Shown one piece after another: positions 26,915 to 38,171 of a stretch of 64,000 bases of DNA. A program made the translations under genes and the position numbers. Source of the stretch: Rhynchosporium graminicola (lineage: Eukaryota; Ascomycota; Leotiomycetes; Helotiales; Ploettnerulaceae); contig FJUW01000061.1 in NCBI GenBank assembly GCA_900074885.1, forward strand, positions 276,130 through 340,129. The letters are read 5' to 3'. Numbering within the stretch: position 1 is the first letter of the stretch; the number at the start of each line of letters is the position of its first letter. Under the pieces are notes generated by a model, which did not search any database, was not told the origin of the DNA, and saw only the letters and a program-made list of their open reading frames with translations.

Positions 26915-29308
26915 CTTATCGTTCTATCTTGTGTTATCTGCCGTGTTGACAGAGCTGTGAATCGTCAAGTCCTAATATCGCTCACTTCGTCGGCCGATCG
27001 ATTGATGGAGGAAACGTGAGAAGGAATGTCGTTCGTGTCGATCGTGTCGTTGTCGGTTAGACGGCGGGCTGAAACTTGGTGAAGTAACGGTAGGTGCGTG
27101 CGATACTTTTTGGCTCGGGGGGGGGNGGGGGGGGGGGCAATAGCTGGCAGAATTGTGACTATGTAGCTTTTGCTTGGGCAGGGAGGACCTTGGGCTCGAG
27201 AGGAATTGCTCTTCGGTGGAGTAGAATATTGATAGCTTGATTGAAGAAGGACTCGAGACTCGAATTGAATCGATGGCGCAGAACTCGCCTTCTGGAGTAT
27301 GCTACCTGTGCTTCCTTCGACAATCGACCGAGCGATGAGATGCGGACTTCCGTTCCGATGAAAGGAAGACGACTGATATCGTATGGAGGGAATTGGGAGA
27401 GTCTCCGGTATGGTAGGGTGGAGTGAGGCGAAAGAAAAGAAATACACAGTAGTGATACTGTGATGTCGGAGGAAAAAGTTGAGTGCGTGGACCTGAGGTG
27501 AGGTGAGGTGAGGTGAGGTGAGGTTGTGAAAGACAATTGCAGGTGCAGGTGCAGGTGCAGGTGCAAGTGGAGGTGCAAGGTCAGTACTGGTTGGTTGGTA
27601 CTGGTTGGTAGTGGTAGTGGTAGGGAGGAGGGAGTCGAAGGTCCGTTCCTGCGGGCGAGACAGGGGAGGGGAGGAGGGGTGGGGAGAGGAGCGATGGATG
27701 AGTGGTGGAGAGCGGAGCATTTGAGTGGGCCTGGGCCTCAAGCGGATGCGCTAAGGTGGGGAGGAAACGGTGCCAGAGCTGTGGTTGGACTGACAGCTTT
27801 GAGCTTTGAATCCCCTCCACTTTACTCTCCACTTTACTCCCCACTTTACTCCCCACTTCATTCACCCTCTTTGGGGGACAAGAGAATATATCTATCTATC
27901 ATTTATCATTCAAGACATCTCGAGATATCCCCTTCCTTCTCTCTTTCTCATCATCCTCGATGCTTTTCGCAATTATAATATATTATATATATATATTATA
28001 TTATATTATATCACTACAGATAGACGGAAGTGTGTATGTATGTATGTCTGTCTTGTCTCGGTTCTTACCAGCGAGCGACATTTGAGTCGAGTTGAGTTGA
28101 GTTGAGTTGAGTTTAGACAGACAGACCGATCTCAAAGGCAAAGGGAAAAAACGCACTTTCGACGAACGCCTACCTACCTACTTACGAAGTAGTACATTAT
28201 ACAGTACCTACTTAGACGAGATGGAGGATCGTGCGGCCCCCGAGCCGTAATTCGTTTCCACTTACTTCATTTACCCACCCGCCCATGATCTCTCCTCTCC
28301 TGATCTCTCCTCTCCTCTCCTCTTCCCTCCCACGGGACATGCTCATACACGTCTGAGACTTCTAGAAGCACTGACTTGTCATCCCGACAGACAGCTAGCC
28401 ACAATAGCTAGCTAGCTAGCTACCGATCGATCACTTAACACATCTGCAATCTGTTCCGTTTCACTACAGAAACCTAGAATGAACTCACCCACTCACTCTC
28501 ATACATACTTTCCCGCTCTAATCTCGAAGCCTAAAACGTGGAGTCAACACCACACCCCTATGCACTCTGCTCTGTACCTGGTACATTACCTACCTACCTA
28601 GCACATTGCCTAGCTACCTAAGTATCCACCTCTCCCATACCTACCTAATCCTATCCTAAAGGATCACCGAGCATACAGTATTCGAATCAAAAGCTCGCAC
28701 TCAGAGCCTAGGGACTTTCCAGGTACGAGAGTACCTATCCCATCCTCAAGGCCAGATGAAGCCTCTTCTCCAACCAACGAAGAGAGAAAGCTCGGATTGC
28801 TGCTCACTGTTATAGTTGAGGTACCCACCCACCTAGGGATAGCTCCTTCAGGCTACGCACATTACGGTAAATCACATGTGCCTTTCCTTCATCCAGCCAA
28901 TAGACTAGATACATCCCAGACACATCTTCATGGATCGTCTGTTGATGGATGCTAAGTAGTAAGAGCAGGGTAAGTTTCAGGGAATGCTATGTGACGTTTC
29001 TGTACATCTATCACGACCTACCTAGATATCTAGTCGAGGACCTTGAAAGGCTTTAGGAAAAGGAGGGAACAGAAGATGTGGGCATGGAGTTTGGATTCAG
29101 GACCTTCTTTACCTTTGTTGTCAGTAAAAGTTCACTGTCGAATCCGTCCAATACTTGATTATAGCAACTGCATCTCTACATCATCATGGATAAGCATTCG
29201 ATATCTTCATCCCTTCCATTACTCCTTTCCATGTTCCATCTCCCATCTCCCGACGCCTCAACCCCAAGATCCTCGTCCATTTCATGATATGCTCCCTTCG
29301 CCCTGCTC
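26915..29308. other. Upstream region of the Ras gene, repeat-rich
   Basis: About 2.4 kb between two minus-strand genes. It holds an N inside a poly-G run (27126), (AGGTG)n at 27493-27524, (GCAGGT)n at 27539-27565, repeated CCACTTTACTCC units near 27818-27858, a TA-rich block (27973-28011), (GAGTT)n near 28088-28112 and (GCTA)n at 28406-28422. The open frames over the repeats have no gene-like features. The part nearest 26914 should be Ras promoter and leader; the part near 29308 is the 3' flank of the Sec14-like gene. Confidence 0.45.
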
Positions 29309-31083
29309 TCAGGTCATCAATTTAACATTAGGATCCAACCTATTCGCCGTCCCGGTAACATGCGGTCCATTCCCATTAGTCGCCCCTCCCACCACCTCTC
29401 CACCATTCAGATTCCCACTCTTCTCATTCAACACCACTCCCTCTACTTTGCTCGTCAACGCCCCGATGCCTTCATTAGCAGTAACGAATCTATTCGGCTC
29501 CGGTCTTGTGGCAGGAACTACCTCTCCTCCCTGTACTTCATGCACTGGGTCCTGCACCTCATGCATCGGCGTACTGGGTACAGTAGGAGCTTCCAGCTGA
29601 CTCTTCGTTGGGGAAAGAATACCTGATGGCCTAACCTCCTGACCATCGGTCGTTGTAGCTGTTTGTGTCTTCTCCAGATCTTGTTGTTGTAACAGATCTT
29701 GTTGCGAGCCAGGCACCGTCAAAGTATTCCCGGCTGTGGAACGGCCATTTGTGAGCCCGTCGACGTATGGTTCTCTTTCGAGGGTCCTTGTGACGGTGCC
29801 GATGACTTCCTCCCTCTGCTTTCCCTCTACGCTCCCCACAGCAACGGCAGTCATCGCATTCGTCTCTTCCCCTAATCTCCCCTCTAATCTCTTCCCCTGC
29901 TGACTCTTCCAGTACATGGGACCCTGCGGGAATTCGCTTCTCTCTCCCTCCCATTTGATGATCTTCTCAATAGCTGGATCGAAGACAGGGGGGTCGCCAA
30001 ATGTGTACTTGAGCTGTCCACCGTACTTCACGGGGATATTGATGGGATCGATAAAGGATTCGAGGGTCTTTTTCATGTCGGCTGAAGAGAGGATGAAGAT
30101 TTTCGAGGTGGTGATTGGGTCGAACCATTTTTTGATCCAGCCCCATACTGTTGGGAAGAACGATGGTGCGCCGATAATCTGTATCTCATTCAGCCAGAGT
30201 CCAAGAGACACAACCTGTGTCTCTTCTGCAGAATGTAGGGAGGAAGGGCACTCACGAATATCCTATCTAATGTCTCTGGATAATGTGCCGTCGCCAACGT
30301 AGACGCATCCTGCATGTGTGCCCTAAGATTCCAAAACTGCTTCAATCCCACCCCACTGATATCCACAATATTATTGCTCTGTGTAATTGGCGTTCGCGGA
30401 TGTTCTCTATCAGTCAAGGCCGTACACAATGGCAACACAAACCTTATCAGATTCTCGTATAAGGCGAATAGCCGCAGAAGTTTGGCGGGGGTATTGCCGT
30501 CGGTAGTTGCTTGGGAGGAGGTAGATTTGGCGGATTTCTCGTAGGCGGACATCGTTTTTGCGTTTAGGTGTTTGACTTCGAAGACGTAGACAGGTATACC
30601 GCGGCGGTCACGTCGGCCTGTCCATTGGGGGTACTGGAGGGAAAGTTGTTAGATGAGGTTGGTTCTCGGGGAGTAGGGAAGGCCAGGAGGATTCACTAAA
30701 CTGCGAGTCTCTTCAAATTGCTGTAGGTCTATAGTTTCGTAGAGGGTATCTAGTTGATTTGCTTTCCGCCACTCTTCAGTATCTTGGAATTGCTTAAATG
30801 CATCTGCGACGGAAAAACGACGAGCTCGGAGAAATCGACTGGACAAGTCCTGTCAGTACTTGATTTGGTGGTGATACAGAGAGTGGTGGGGAACGTACAG
30901 TAATGTAGCATCATCATGTGTTCCGGATTCTCCAGGTGTATAGCATCCCTTCTCTTCGCAGAGAGTCTTGAAGTTCTGGAAAGCGGTCTCTTCTTCGGGC
31001 GATAGATGTCCCAAGTGACCCGAGGGAAATCCATATTCCACCATGGCAGACTGAACTCTGTGGGCGGGACCGGCTATAGACAT
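29309..31083 (-). CDS. Sec14-like CRAL-TRIO lipid-binding protein
   Basis: Four exons join in phase to 524 residues: 30899-31083, 30697-30838, 30256-30633 and 29309-30178. The N-terminal CRAL-TRIO-N helix bundle contains DDATLLRFLRARRFSVADAF, split by intron 1. The lipid-binding CRAL-TRIO domain (about 115-330) reads RRGIPVYVFEVKHLN, NNIVDISGVGLKQFW, AHYPETLDRIF then IIGAPSFFPTVWGWIKKWFD and KIFIL. The last 160 or so residues are low-complexity (Thr, Gln, Gly, Asn) and probably disordered. Sec14 family members exchange phosphatidylinositol and other lipids between membranes and tie lipid metabolism to vesicle traffic. The exact ligand cannot be read from sequence. There is no signal peptide, so it is presumably cytosolic or membrane-peripheral. 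Confidence 0.9.
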
Positions 31084-32525
31084 GGTTGCAGATGGTATTA
31101 GATTTTCTTTGTTAATGAACAGGAAATATCTGCGGGAGGAGGAGGAAGAGGAGGAGAGGTTTTATTGTTGAAGTTGAAGGTGAAGGTGATGTCTCGGCTC
31201 GGATAGAAAGGGAAGGACGAGATGTTGTGCTGTAATACCTACTATTATGTTCGTTCGATTGGCGGTTGTGCTGGGTCGACGTCATATAGGTGGTATTGAC
31301 GCCGGGAAGGGATAAATAAATATGGATCAGATCAACAAAAATGTATTTTTTTTGGCAGAGAAAAAAGCAGTAAAACAGAACAAAACAGAAAAGCGATGGA
31401 CAAGACGAAGCAGGATTTCGATGAGTTATTCCGATCTTAGCCATATGATTCCGCTATCTCACTTCTTCAACCTACGGTGAGAAGAGGTGCAGTGCAGACA
31501 AGCATGATTAATCCTCTCCTCTCCTTTGCCCGAGCTACCATTAATAGAGATGATGGCAATGCGGCGCAAAGTGACACAGTACTACTGAGCAGAAGAGTGG
31601 AGGCATTGATAAGCAGAATTCGAGTTGCACCCGGAATCCTCGGCACTCGGCTTGGAATTGAGAGTCATAATACCGGTTCATTGACTCGGATATGGAACTG
31701 TTTGAATGCCGAGGTGGGGAAGGTATGTAGGTAGACCGGTAGGTAGGCAGGTATTACATTAAAGGAAGCTCGAGGAGGAGAAAAGCAAGGCAGATGGATG
31801 AGAAGGCCGACGATAGGAAATGAAGAGAGAAAAACAGAATGATCTCCTCCTGGCTCATGTAGCTCGTACTGATATATGTCGTGCAAGTCAGAAAGATATT
31901 TAGGACTGAACTATAAGTATAGGTAACTCTCTTTGGCCGTGGCCTTAATCTTGACGTGGACCTCTCGTGAGATGAGATGAGAAGAGATGAGATGAGGCGA
32001 TACGATATGTCGATGTTGTAGTTGAAAAGCGAAAAAAAAACTGTACTAGTAGTAAGTAAGTAAGTGCTAGTATAGTAGTATGTAGGTGGGTAGGTATCAT
32101 CGTCATTTCCGAAGAGGATTGACTTTATATATTATAGTTTTCACCTACATCTGTCAGACTAAGGTATAAGCCTATCTAGTCGCATCTCGGTGAGATTCCA
32201 TTGCTACTGACGCGTAAGTATTTCATTCTCGTCCTATAATGTTCCTCCAACTACCTAGGTGGGTACCTTTTTATACTCATAATATATAGTATCCTTCTAC
32301 ATCTCGGAGCTTCGCCTGGAGAGCTACCTACCTAGGTACAAGTAGTATCCTCCTAGTATGCTGTGCTGGCTGCATCCTTCTATCCGCTGCATCTGCAAGG
32401 GCCGGGCCTGAGATGCAACGCAAGCAACGCCAGATCTACCCCACCATCTCGTGTCGTCTCACTCCATCACCATTTGTTTCCTCCTTGACATGATACCTGA
32501 CCACACCCTATTTCGACCACAATCC
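31084..32525. other. Divergent promoter region, no gene seen
   Basis: This spacer separates the Sec14-like (-) and MoCF-domain (+) genes and should hold both promoters. GAGAT-rich repeats lie near 31970-32000 and GTAAGTAA and GTAGG repeats near 32050-32095. Open frames are short and unsupported. Confidence 0.4.
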
Positions 32526-33877
32526 ATGTTTTCACGACTCTCACAACTAACACGACATCTCTCGCGTCCTCTGCCGTACTACACGCATACATCAGCAGCA
32601 GCTCTCTCGGTGCAAGCAAGTCGCATCATGACATCATCATCTGGAGCTGCAGCGACGGCCGACGAGAGGAATTCGAGGATGATTCATACCGCCGCGTGTT
32701 TGATTATTGGAGATGAGGTTCTGGGAGGGAAGGTATGTCTATAGCCCGTCTACTCCAATCAAGAAATCGTAGAGGAGGGAAGGAGAGAAGGGGGAAGACG
32801 CAGGATGGAATGCGTTTGTAAACGAGAATCGGGCTGACAGTCTCGCAGACGGTAGATGTAGGCACAACGATCGATTGAAAACGGCATCTGGAGACTGATA
32901 AATGGTAGACGAATAGTGCATACATGGCCAAGTTCTGCTTTCAATTGGGAATGGTACGGTCTTCAACTTCAAGATGTCGAGATCGGGAGAGATCAGGCTG
33001 ACACTGTCCCAACAGGCACTCAAACGCATTGAAGTCATTGCCGACGACGAAAGCGAGATCATAGAAGCCGTCAAACGCATGAGCACAAACTACGACTTCG
33101 TAGTAACTAGTGGAGGAATCGGTCCTACGTACAATTCCCCTTCTTGCCACTATTCCCTTTCCTCCAGCCTAGCTAACCCCTCCCCAGACACGACGATATA
33201 ACCTACCAATCCATCGCCAAAGCCTTTTCCCTCCCCTTAATCCTCCACGACGAAGCCTTCGCCAAAATGAAGAAATTCAGCAAACCCCACCCATCCCAAC
33301 CAAACTTCTCCTACGACACTCCCTCCCCCGCTCTCACAGCCAAACTCCGCATGATTGAGCTTCCCACCGACACCTCCCGTCCCCTCTCAAAACAAGTCCT
33401 CTTCCCGTGCCCCGATCTCTGGGTCCCGGTCGCGTGTATAAACGGGAACATTCATATCCTTCCTGGTGTACCGAGATTGTTTGAGAGGTTGTTGGATGGG
33501 ATGAAACCGTTGCTAGTGGATAGGTTAGAGGACCCAGGGAAGGGTACCTCGAGAATCATGATTAGTACGCCGATGAGTGAGAGTGCTGTGGCCGGGTATT
33601 TGACGGAGTTGGCTGGACGGGTGGAGAGTAAGGGCGTCAAGGTTGGGAGTTATCCGAGGTGGGGAAAGGAGCATAATACTGTTACATTGGTCGGGAAGTA
33701 AGTGGCTCTTTCCGTTGTTCTTTCTGAAACTGTGGTGGTGTTTTTTGGGTTCCGATGATTGGCTAATATGGGAATAGGGATCGTGAGTTTTTGGAGAGTC
33801 TCGTTGCGGAAGTCGAGAAGAACGTTGATGGCAAGCGAGTTCAAGTCGAAGGCGAAGATGAGGTTGATTCGAAATAG
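32526..33877 (+). CDS. MoCF/CinA-type (MoaB-Mog fold) nucleotide-binding protein
   Basis: Six exons join in phase to 327 residues: 32526-32732, 32849-32857 (9 nt), 32909-32953, 33016-33128, 33188-33697 and 33778-33877. The family core runs ACLIIGDEVLGGK, then TVD (the microexon), TNSAYMAKFCFQLGM and ALKRIEVIADDESEI. The hallmark TSGGIGPTHDD follows at about 118-128, and INGNIHILPGVPRLFERLL later. This domain occurs in molybdopterin-binding proteins, bacterial CinA and the N-terminal half of animal FAD synthase, where it acts on nucleotide cofactors. The substrate here is unknown. The chosen Met starts a basic, Ser/Arg-rich stretch (MFSRLSQLTRHLSRPLPYY) like a mitochondrial presequence. An upstream ATG (32490) and an internal one (32628) are alternatives, and dual localisation is possible. 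Confidence 0.85.
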
Positions 33878-34326
33878 AGAGGTTACACGATGTAAAATAT
33901 AGAAAGAGAATAACGTGATCGAGACATCTGCGAGGGCAGGCCTAGGAGAAACGGCATAAGATACCTGGTAGCTTATAAAAGCTGAGTGAAATTTCACAGC
34001 ATTTCCATCTATGCATTACCCTGATATTTGTTTGGATACTTGAACTATTTCATTTTTTAATCTGCTCAAACATTTTAACTATTCTCCAAGCTAGATGGGG
34101 ATTCCTTTGGTAGGGCGTCATTGGGTATGAATGTCATGCAAGGTATCTTGACTCTCCAGCTCAACAAAACTGTATCAAATTAGGGGACCGAAGATCAAAC
34201 ACTGCTGTTGTTTAAGATCTAACATTACAAAGTTGCATCAGAATGCCAAACGACTGAAAAAGTGCTCCCAGAGGAAGATAGGCAAAGAAGCAAAAGCATT
34301 AAATGGAAAATGCATTGGCTAATCCG
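33878..34326. other. Convergent 3' spacer
   Basis: About 450 nt between the convergent MoCF-domain gene and the downstream zinc-cluster paralogue. I see only presumed 3' UTRs and no repeat or gene. Confidence 0.4.
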
Positions 34327-37300
34327 CTAATTGTCACGACCAATACTTCCATCCGCGTTCAGTCTCGACAGGTTATCAGGCCCACTCCCATCAAGAGTCG
34401 CCCTCCTCGTGTCCTGCACCCACTCCCGACAAAGCTTACAACTCCAAACATCAGTACTGGGATCCGCATCATTCTCATTGCAATTGATACACTTATCGCC
34501 GAACTCTCCGAGAATGCCCTGGCGGATCAGATACTCCTCAACATACAATATCGGAGCATCCGCCTGGTCCTCGATGCTTTCTCGGTGCATGTGGCAGATG
34601 TTACGGCATACCTTGGATGCATAGCAGAGACACTCTTTCGGCCAGCTGCGACCTTCTCTTCGTACTCGAGAGGCGCATGGCCTGCAGAGGTAGAGTTTCT
34701 GTCGGCGTAAGGTTCGTTCTTGTTTGAGGTAGTAGACGTTGGCTTGTTTGTTCCGACATTCGTTGCATATATGCCAGGGACTTCTTGTACTGAGATGTGT
34801 TAGTGTGGCTTTCTTTTCCTTACCTGACATATATATCTAGAGCCTGACAGGTAAAGGAAAATGACTTACTGTTCCATATCAAAGTTCGGCAACACCTCAC
34901 ACTGCAACGACGGCACCACATTGCAGTACAACCCATAATCTTCTTGAGGGATGTTGAAATGGTTGCTATATTCACAGCAAGGCACCTCATCCGAAATTGG
35001 ATTCAACCTTGTATGCTGGGGCGTCAAACTCTCAACCGTAGGATAAGGCCAGCCCAACGGTCCCCTTGTCTCGACATTCGCTCTTATTCCTTGGCCTCTC
35101 ACCCTCTGTTGATCATAATTCCACGTCGCGATCCACGGAATTTCATACCCAGCTGCTGGAGGAGGAATTCTCGCATTCAAGATATCATCCCCATCAACCA
35201 CATTCCTGCCAAACTCCGGCAACGGGTCGACATCCATCTCAGCATCATACGGCACCGGAAAAGGACGAACAGCTTCCGGGGCAGGAGGGCCATCATTGCC
35301 AATAGGAGGAGCGATGAACCAGCCATTTGCTGCCATTTCAGCCTCCCAAGACGGTCGATTCGCCGACTCAGGTGTACCTCCATAGCCTAAATCAGGCCCC
35401 AAATCCGCGAGTGCGCGTGCATTTCTTTCATATTGGGTTGTTTGAGCTTGAACTATGCGTTGATCGCGCTGCTGGTGCCACCACACTGGGACTGGGACCG
35501 CGAGGGCTGCTCCCCTCCGGTCTGCGATTGGGACGCCGAAACCTTCTTCTTCCATGTCGCGGCGGAGATGGTGGAAGGGGTTTGCTCGGCCGTTCAGGAA
35601 ATCGACCGGATTTGCTTCTCCGGGTTGTCGACGACGTCGACGTAGGAATGCTCTAGCTCTAGCTGGTGCCACTGCAGGCAGGGGAGCTTGTACTTGAGGC
35701 TGTGCCTGTGCTTGGGGTTGTACCTGTGCTTGAGGTTGCACCTGTGCTTGAGGGGCTACCGTACGGGCTGGTCGTCTAGCAATCGCACTGCCAGTAAGAG
35801 TAAGTACTGCATTCCCATTCGATGGATTTGCAACAACGCCACCATTCCTGTCATCTGGCTGAGGAGCCACGGGAGGATTCGCAACATATGGAACCATATC
35901 ATAATCCATACACGTCCTTCCGGCATTCAGACACAGCTGACATGGCCTCCCTATACAAGGCCTGAGTCTCGACCACGTACACTCATGACATTTTTTGGGT
36001 TGTCCAAAACGCTTCAAGAATTCTCCGTCTGTGTATGTGCTTTTCAATGGCTCTCGCTTCGCGGGTTTTGCCTTGGTGTTGTGCTGACGTTTGGGTTTCT
36101 TCTTTTTTGGCGGAGCTGGATTTTTGGATGAGCCTTGACCGCCGTTGCCGCCATGTGAATCATCATCGTCGTCGTCTAGGCCTTCAGAGTCGTCATCCGG
36201 TGCATCACGAGCTGGACTTGCACTTCTTTCTCTAGATCTTTTCGTATCACGTCGCTCGGACTTCCTCGGTCCGGAAGCTGGGTTCCCACCACCCTGCGCG
36301 CTCATGCCGAGCAGCGCCAAATCGTTAAGAGGAGGCGGACCTGGTCCATTTGGATATAGCCCATCATTTGCTCCTGATCCAGACGGTCCAAAACCACCAC
36401 CACCTCCTACTCCTCCTCCACCACCACCACCTCCTCCACCATTTCCTCCTCCTTGATCAGGACTCGCACTTCTCGGCCTGTCAGGTCTATCATCTCTTCC
36501 TGGCCTAGCACTCCTACCACCGCCTGCTCCTTCATCTCTCCGAGCTCTCCTCTTTCCCTTATCGGCTTCATCCCCATACAATATCGCAATCAAATTATTT
36601 TCCCATTTTATATTCGGCAAGCCATTCCTACACGACTCTCCGATGCCCTTTTTCTCGCACCTGGTACACGGATATCCCTTTTCACCAATATCACATAACC
36701 TTTTCCCCTCACGACATTGCCAACAACACCCAGCATTCGGAATCGTTCTTTCCTGCCCAGGCTGATTCCACCACATCGTAGGATCAGTGTTGGCATTTAA
36801 TCGAACACGGACGCCGCTACTGTCGGGAGCGGCAATGATAGGAGTGCGAGGCTGGTTGGGACTTGGCAGACCTGGAGCAACAGCTGGACGATTTGAGCTC
36901 CTTAGTGGAGGTCCGGGGTTGAAACCCGTAGGTGTCAGACGGTTTTGTCCTGGTCCTGAAGGTTGTGATGGTGGTGCAAATGACGTCGGCAACGCTGGTC
37001 CTGGTGGCCTTGGAGGAGGTTGCATGCGTCCCTGGGGATAATTTGGATCCCTTGGTCCGCCACCAGGTCCAGGTCCAGGCCCATATGATTCATTGCCAAG
37101 CCTCCTATTAGGTCCCTCTGATATTGCTCGTGCTATCTCGGCGTCTGTTACCCTTGCAGTGATATTGTTGCCTTCCTCGTCCCAGTAGCTGCGTCCACCA
37201 AAGGCTGCGTCTACAAAAGTTATGCGACGCAGCCTGTTGCCCTGGGCGTCTAAGCCTGAGCCTGGTCCTCCTACGGGATGGCCCATGTGAGGACCATTGT

Positions 37301-37691
37301 CATTTCTACCACTACCCTGCTGAACTGCTCTAGGACCAGGCCTGGCCAGAGCTCGTGTTGCGCGAAGTCGACCAGCGAGCCTGATGGTCGTCGTGATATC
37401 TCTATCCTCTTCATCATAGAACCTCCTCACTCCATCGGGCTCATCTACCCATGTTATGGCCAGCACCCTATTTCCCTGGCCTCCTGGACCTGAGTTTTGG
37501 TTTGCTTGGATCTGTGCTACTCGAGCTGCCAAGTTTGCTGTGGCACTGGCTGTTACGTCTTTGCCGTCGGAGTCGTAGTATTTTGGTCCTGGATTGGATG
37601 GGAGGTTTGGTTTTCTGTTGCGCTGGTCGCCTGAACCTGAGCCTGAGCCGGAGCCGGAGCCAGAGCTCGACCCAAAGCCTGCGAATGACAT
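34327..37691 (-). CDS. Large zinc-cluster/Cys-rich protein, downstream tandem paralogue
   Basis: Two exons (34870-37691 and 34327-34789) give 1094 residues. The N-terminus has a (Gly-Ser)n run and three degenerate repeats of a short unit: KYYDSDGKDVTA near 37, FVD/WVD-type copies ending FYDEEDRDIT near 91 and YWDEEGNNIT near 169. A Zn2Cys6-like motif follows WWNQPGQ at 323-354 (C-x2-C-x6-C-x8-C-x2-C-x8-C). A second, less canonical one is at 568-594 (C-x2-C-x7-C-x4-C-x2-C-x6-C). Between them lie Gly-, Asp- and Lys-rich disordered segments. Exon 2 encodes a Cys-rich module with WHICNEC, LYLCRPCA, CHMHRE, KCINC and WSCKLCREW, probably several zinc sites. I do not recognise the family or know its function. 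Zinc clusters suggest DNA or RNA contact, but the second cluster and C-terminal module are not those of ordinary fungal transcription factors. It is paralogous to the next gene upstream on the same strand. Confidence 0.85.
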
Positions 37692-38171
37692 CTCCTCGTC
37701 TGTGCACTAGGCGAAAGCCAAATTGCTTCAAGCGCGGAGCTACTGGAGAAGTTTTGTTGCGCAGAATGAAGCAATTCGAAGTTCGAAGATCTGAGTTCGA
37801 TTCGAAGTGCGGAACTGCGCAATGACAGTCTGTTTATGGCTACAAGATCTCTTTCATCTTTGTTGGCAGGTGGATGCTTGCGACTGGGTATGAATGGTAA
37901 CATGTTCTCGGATAAACTGCTTTGTTGTTGTTGTGGCTTGCGCAGGAATGCTGAGGGAAATGAGGTCGTGAGACAAAGGGTTTGTTGTTATTCGCTTAAC
38001 CGATCCCGCTTGGCATGAAAAGGGAAATCACGTGAGTGCTTTCACGGGAATCTGTCGCAACGTTTGCTTATTTGCTGATGAACGTTCTCTATGCTGTCAA
38101 GGTCCAGACTGTCTTTTGAATCTTTGATCAGATTCTTTGAACGCCTTAAAAACTCCGCATTAAACACGACA
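37692..38171. other. Spacer between the two zinc-cluster paralogues
   Basis: 480 nt holding the promoter of the downstream paralogue and the 3' end of the upstream one. No shared promoter motif was evident by eye. No gene is seen. Confidence 0.4.

Noticed and set aside
26965..27741. 258-codon minus-strand frame upstream of the Ras gene
   Set aside because: It runs through an N, poly-G and AGGTG/GCAGGT repeats, and its residues are low-complexity. It is more likely Ras leader or promoter.
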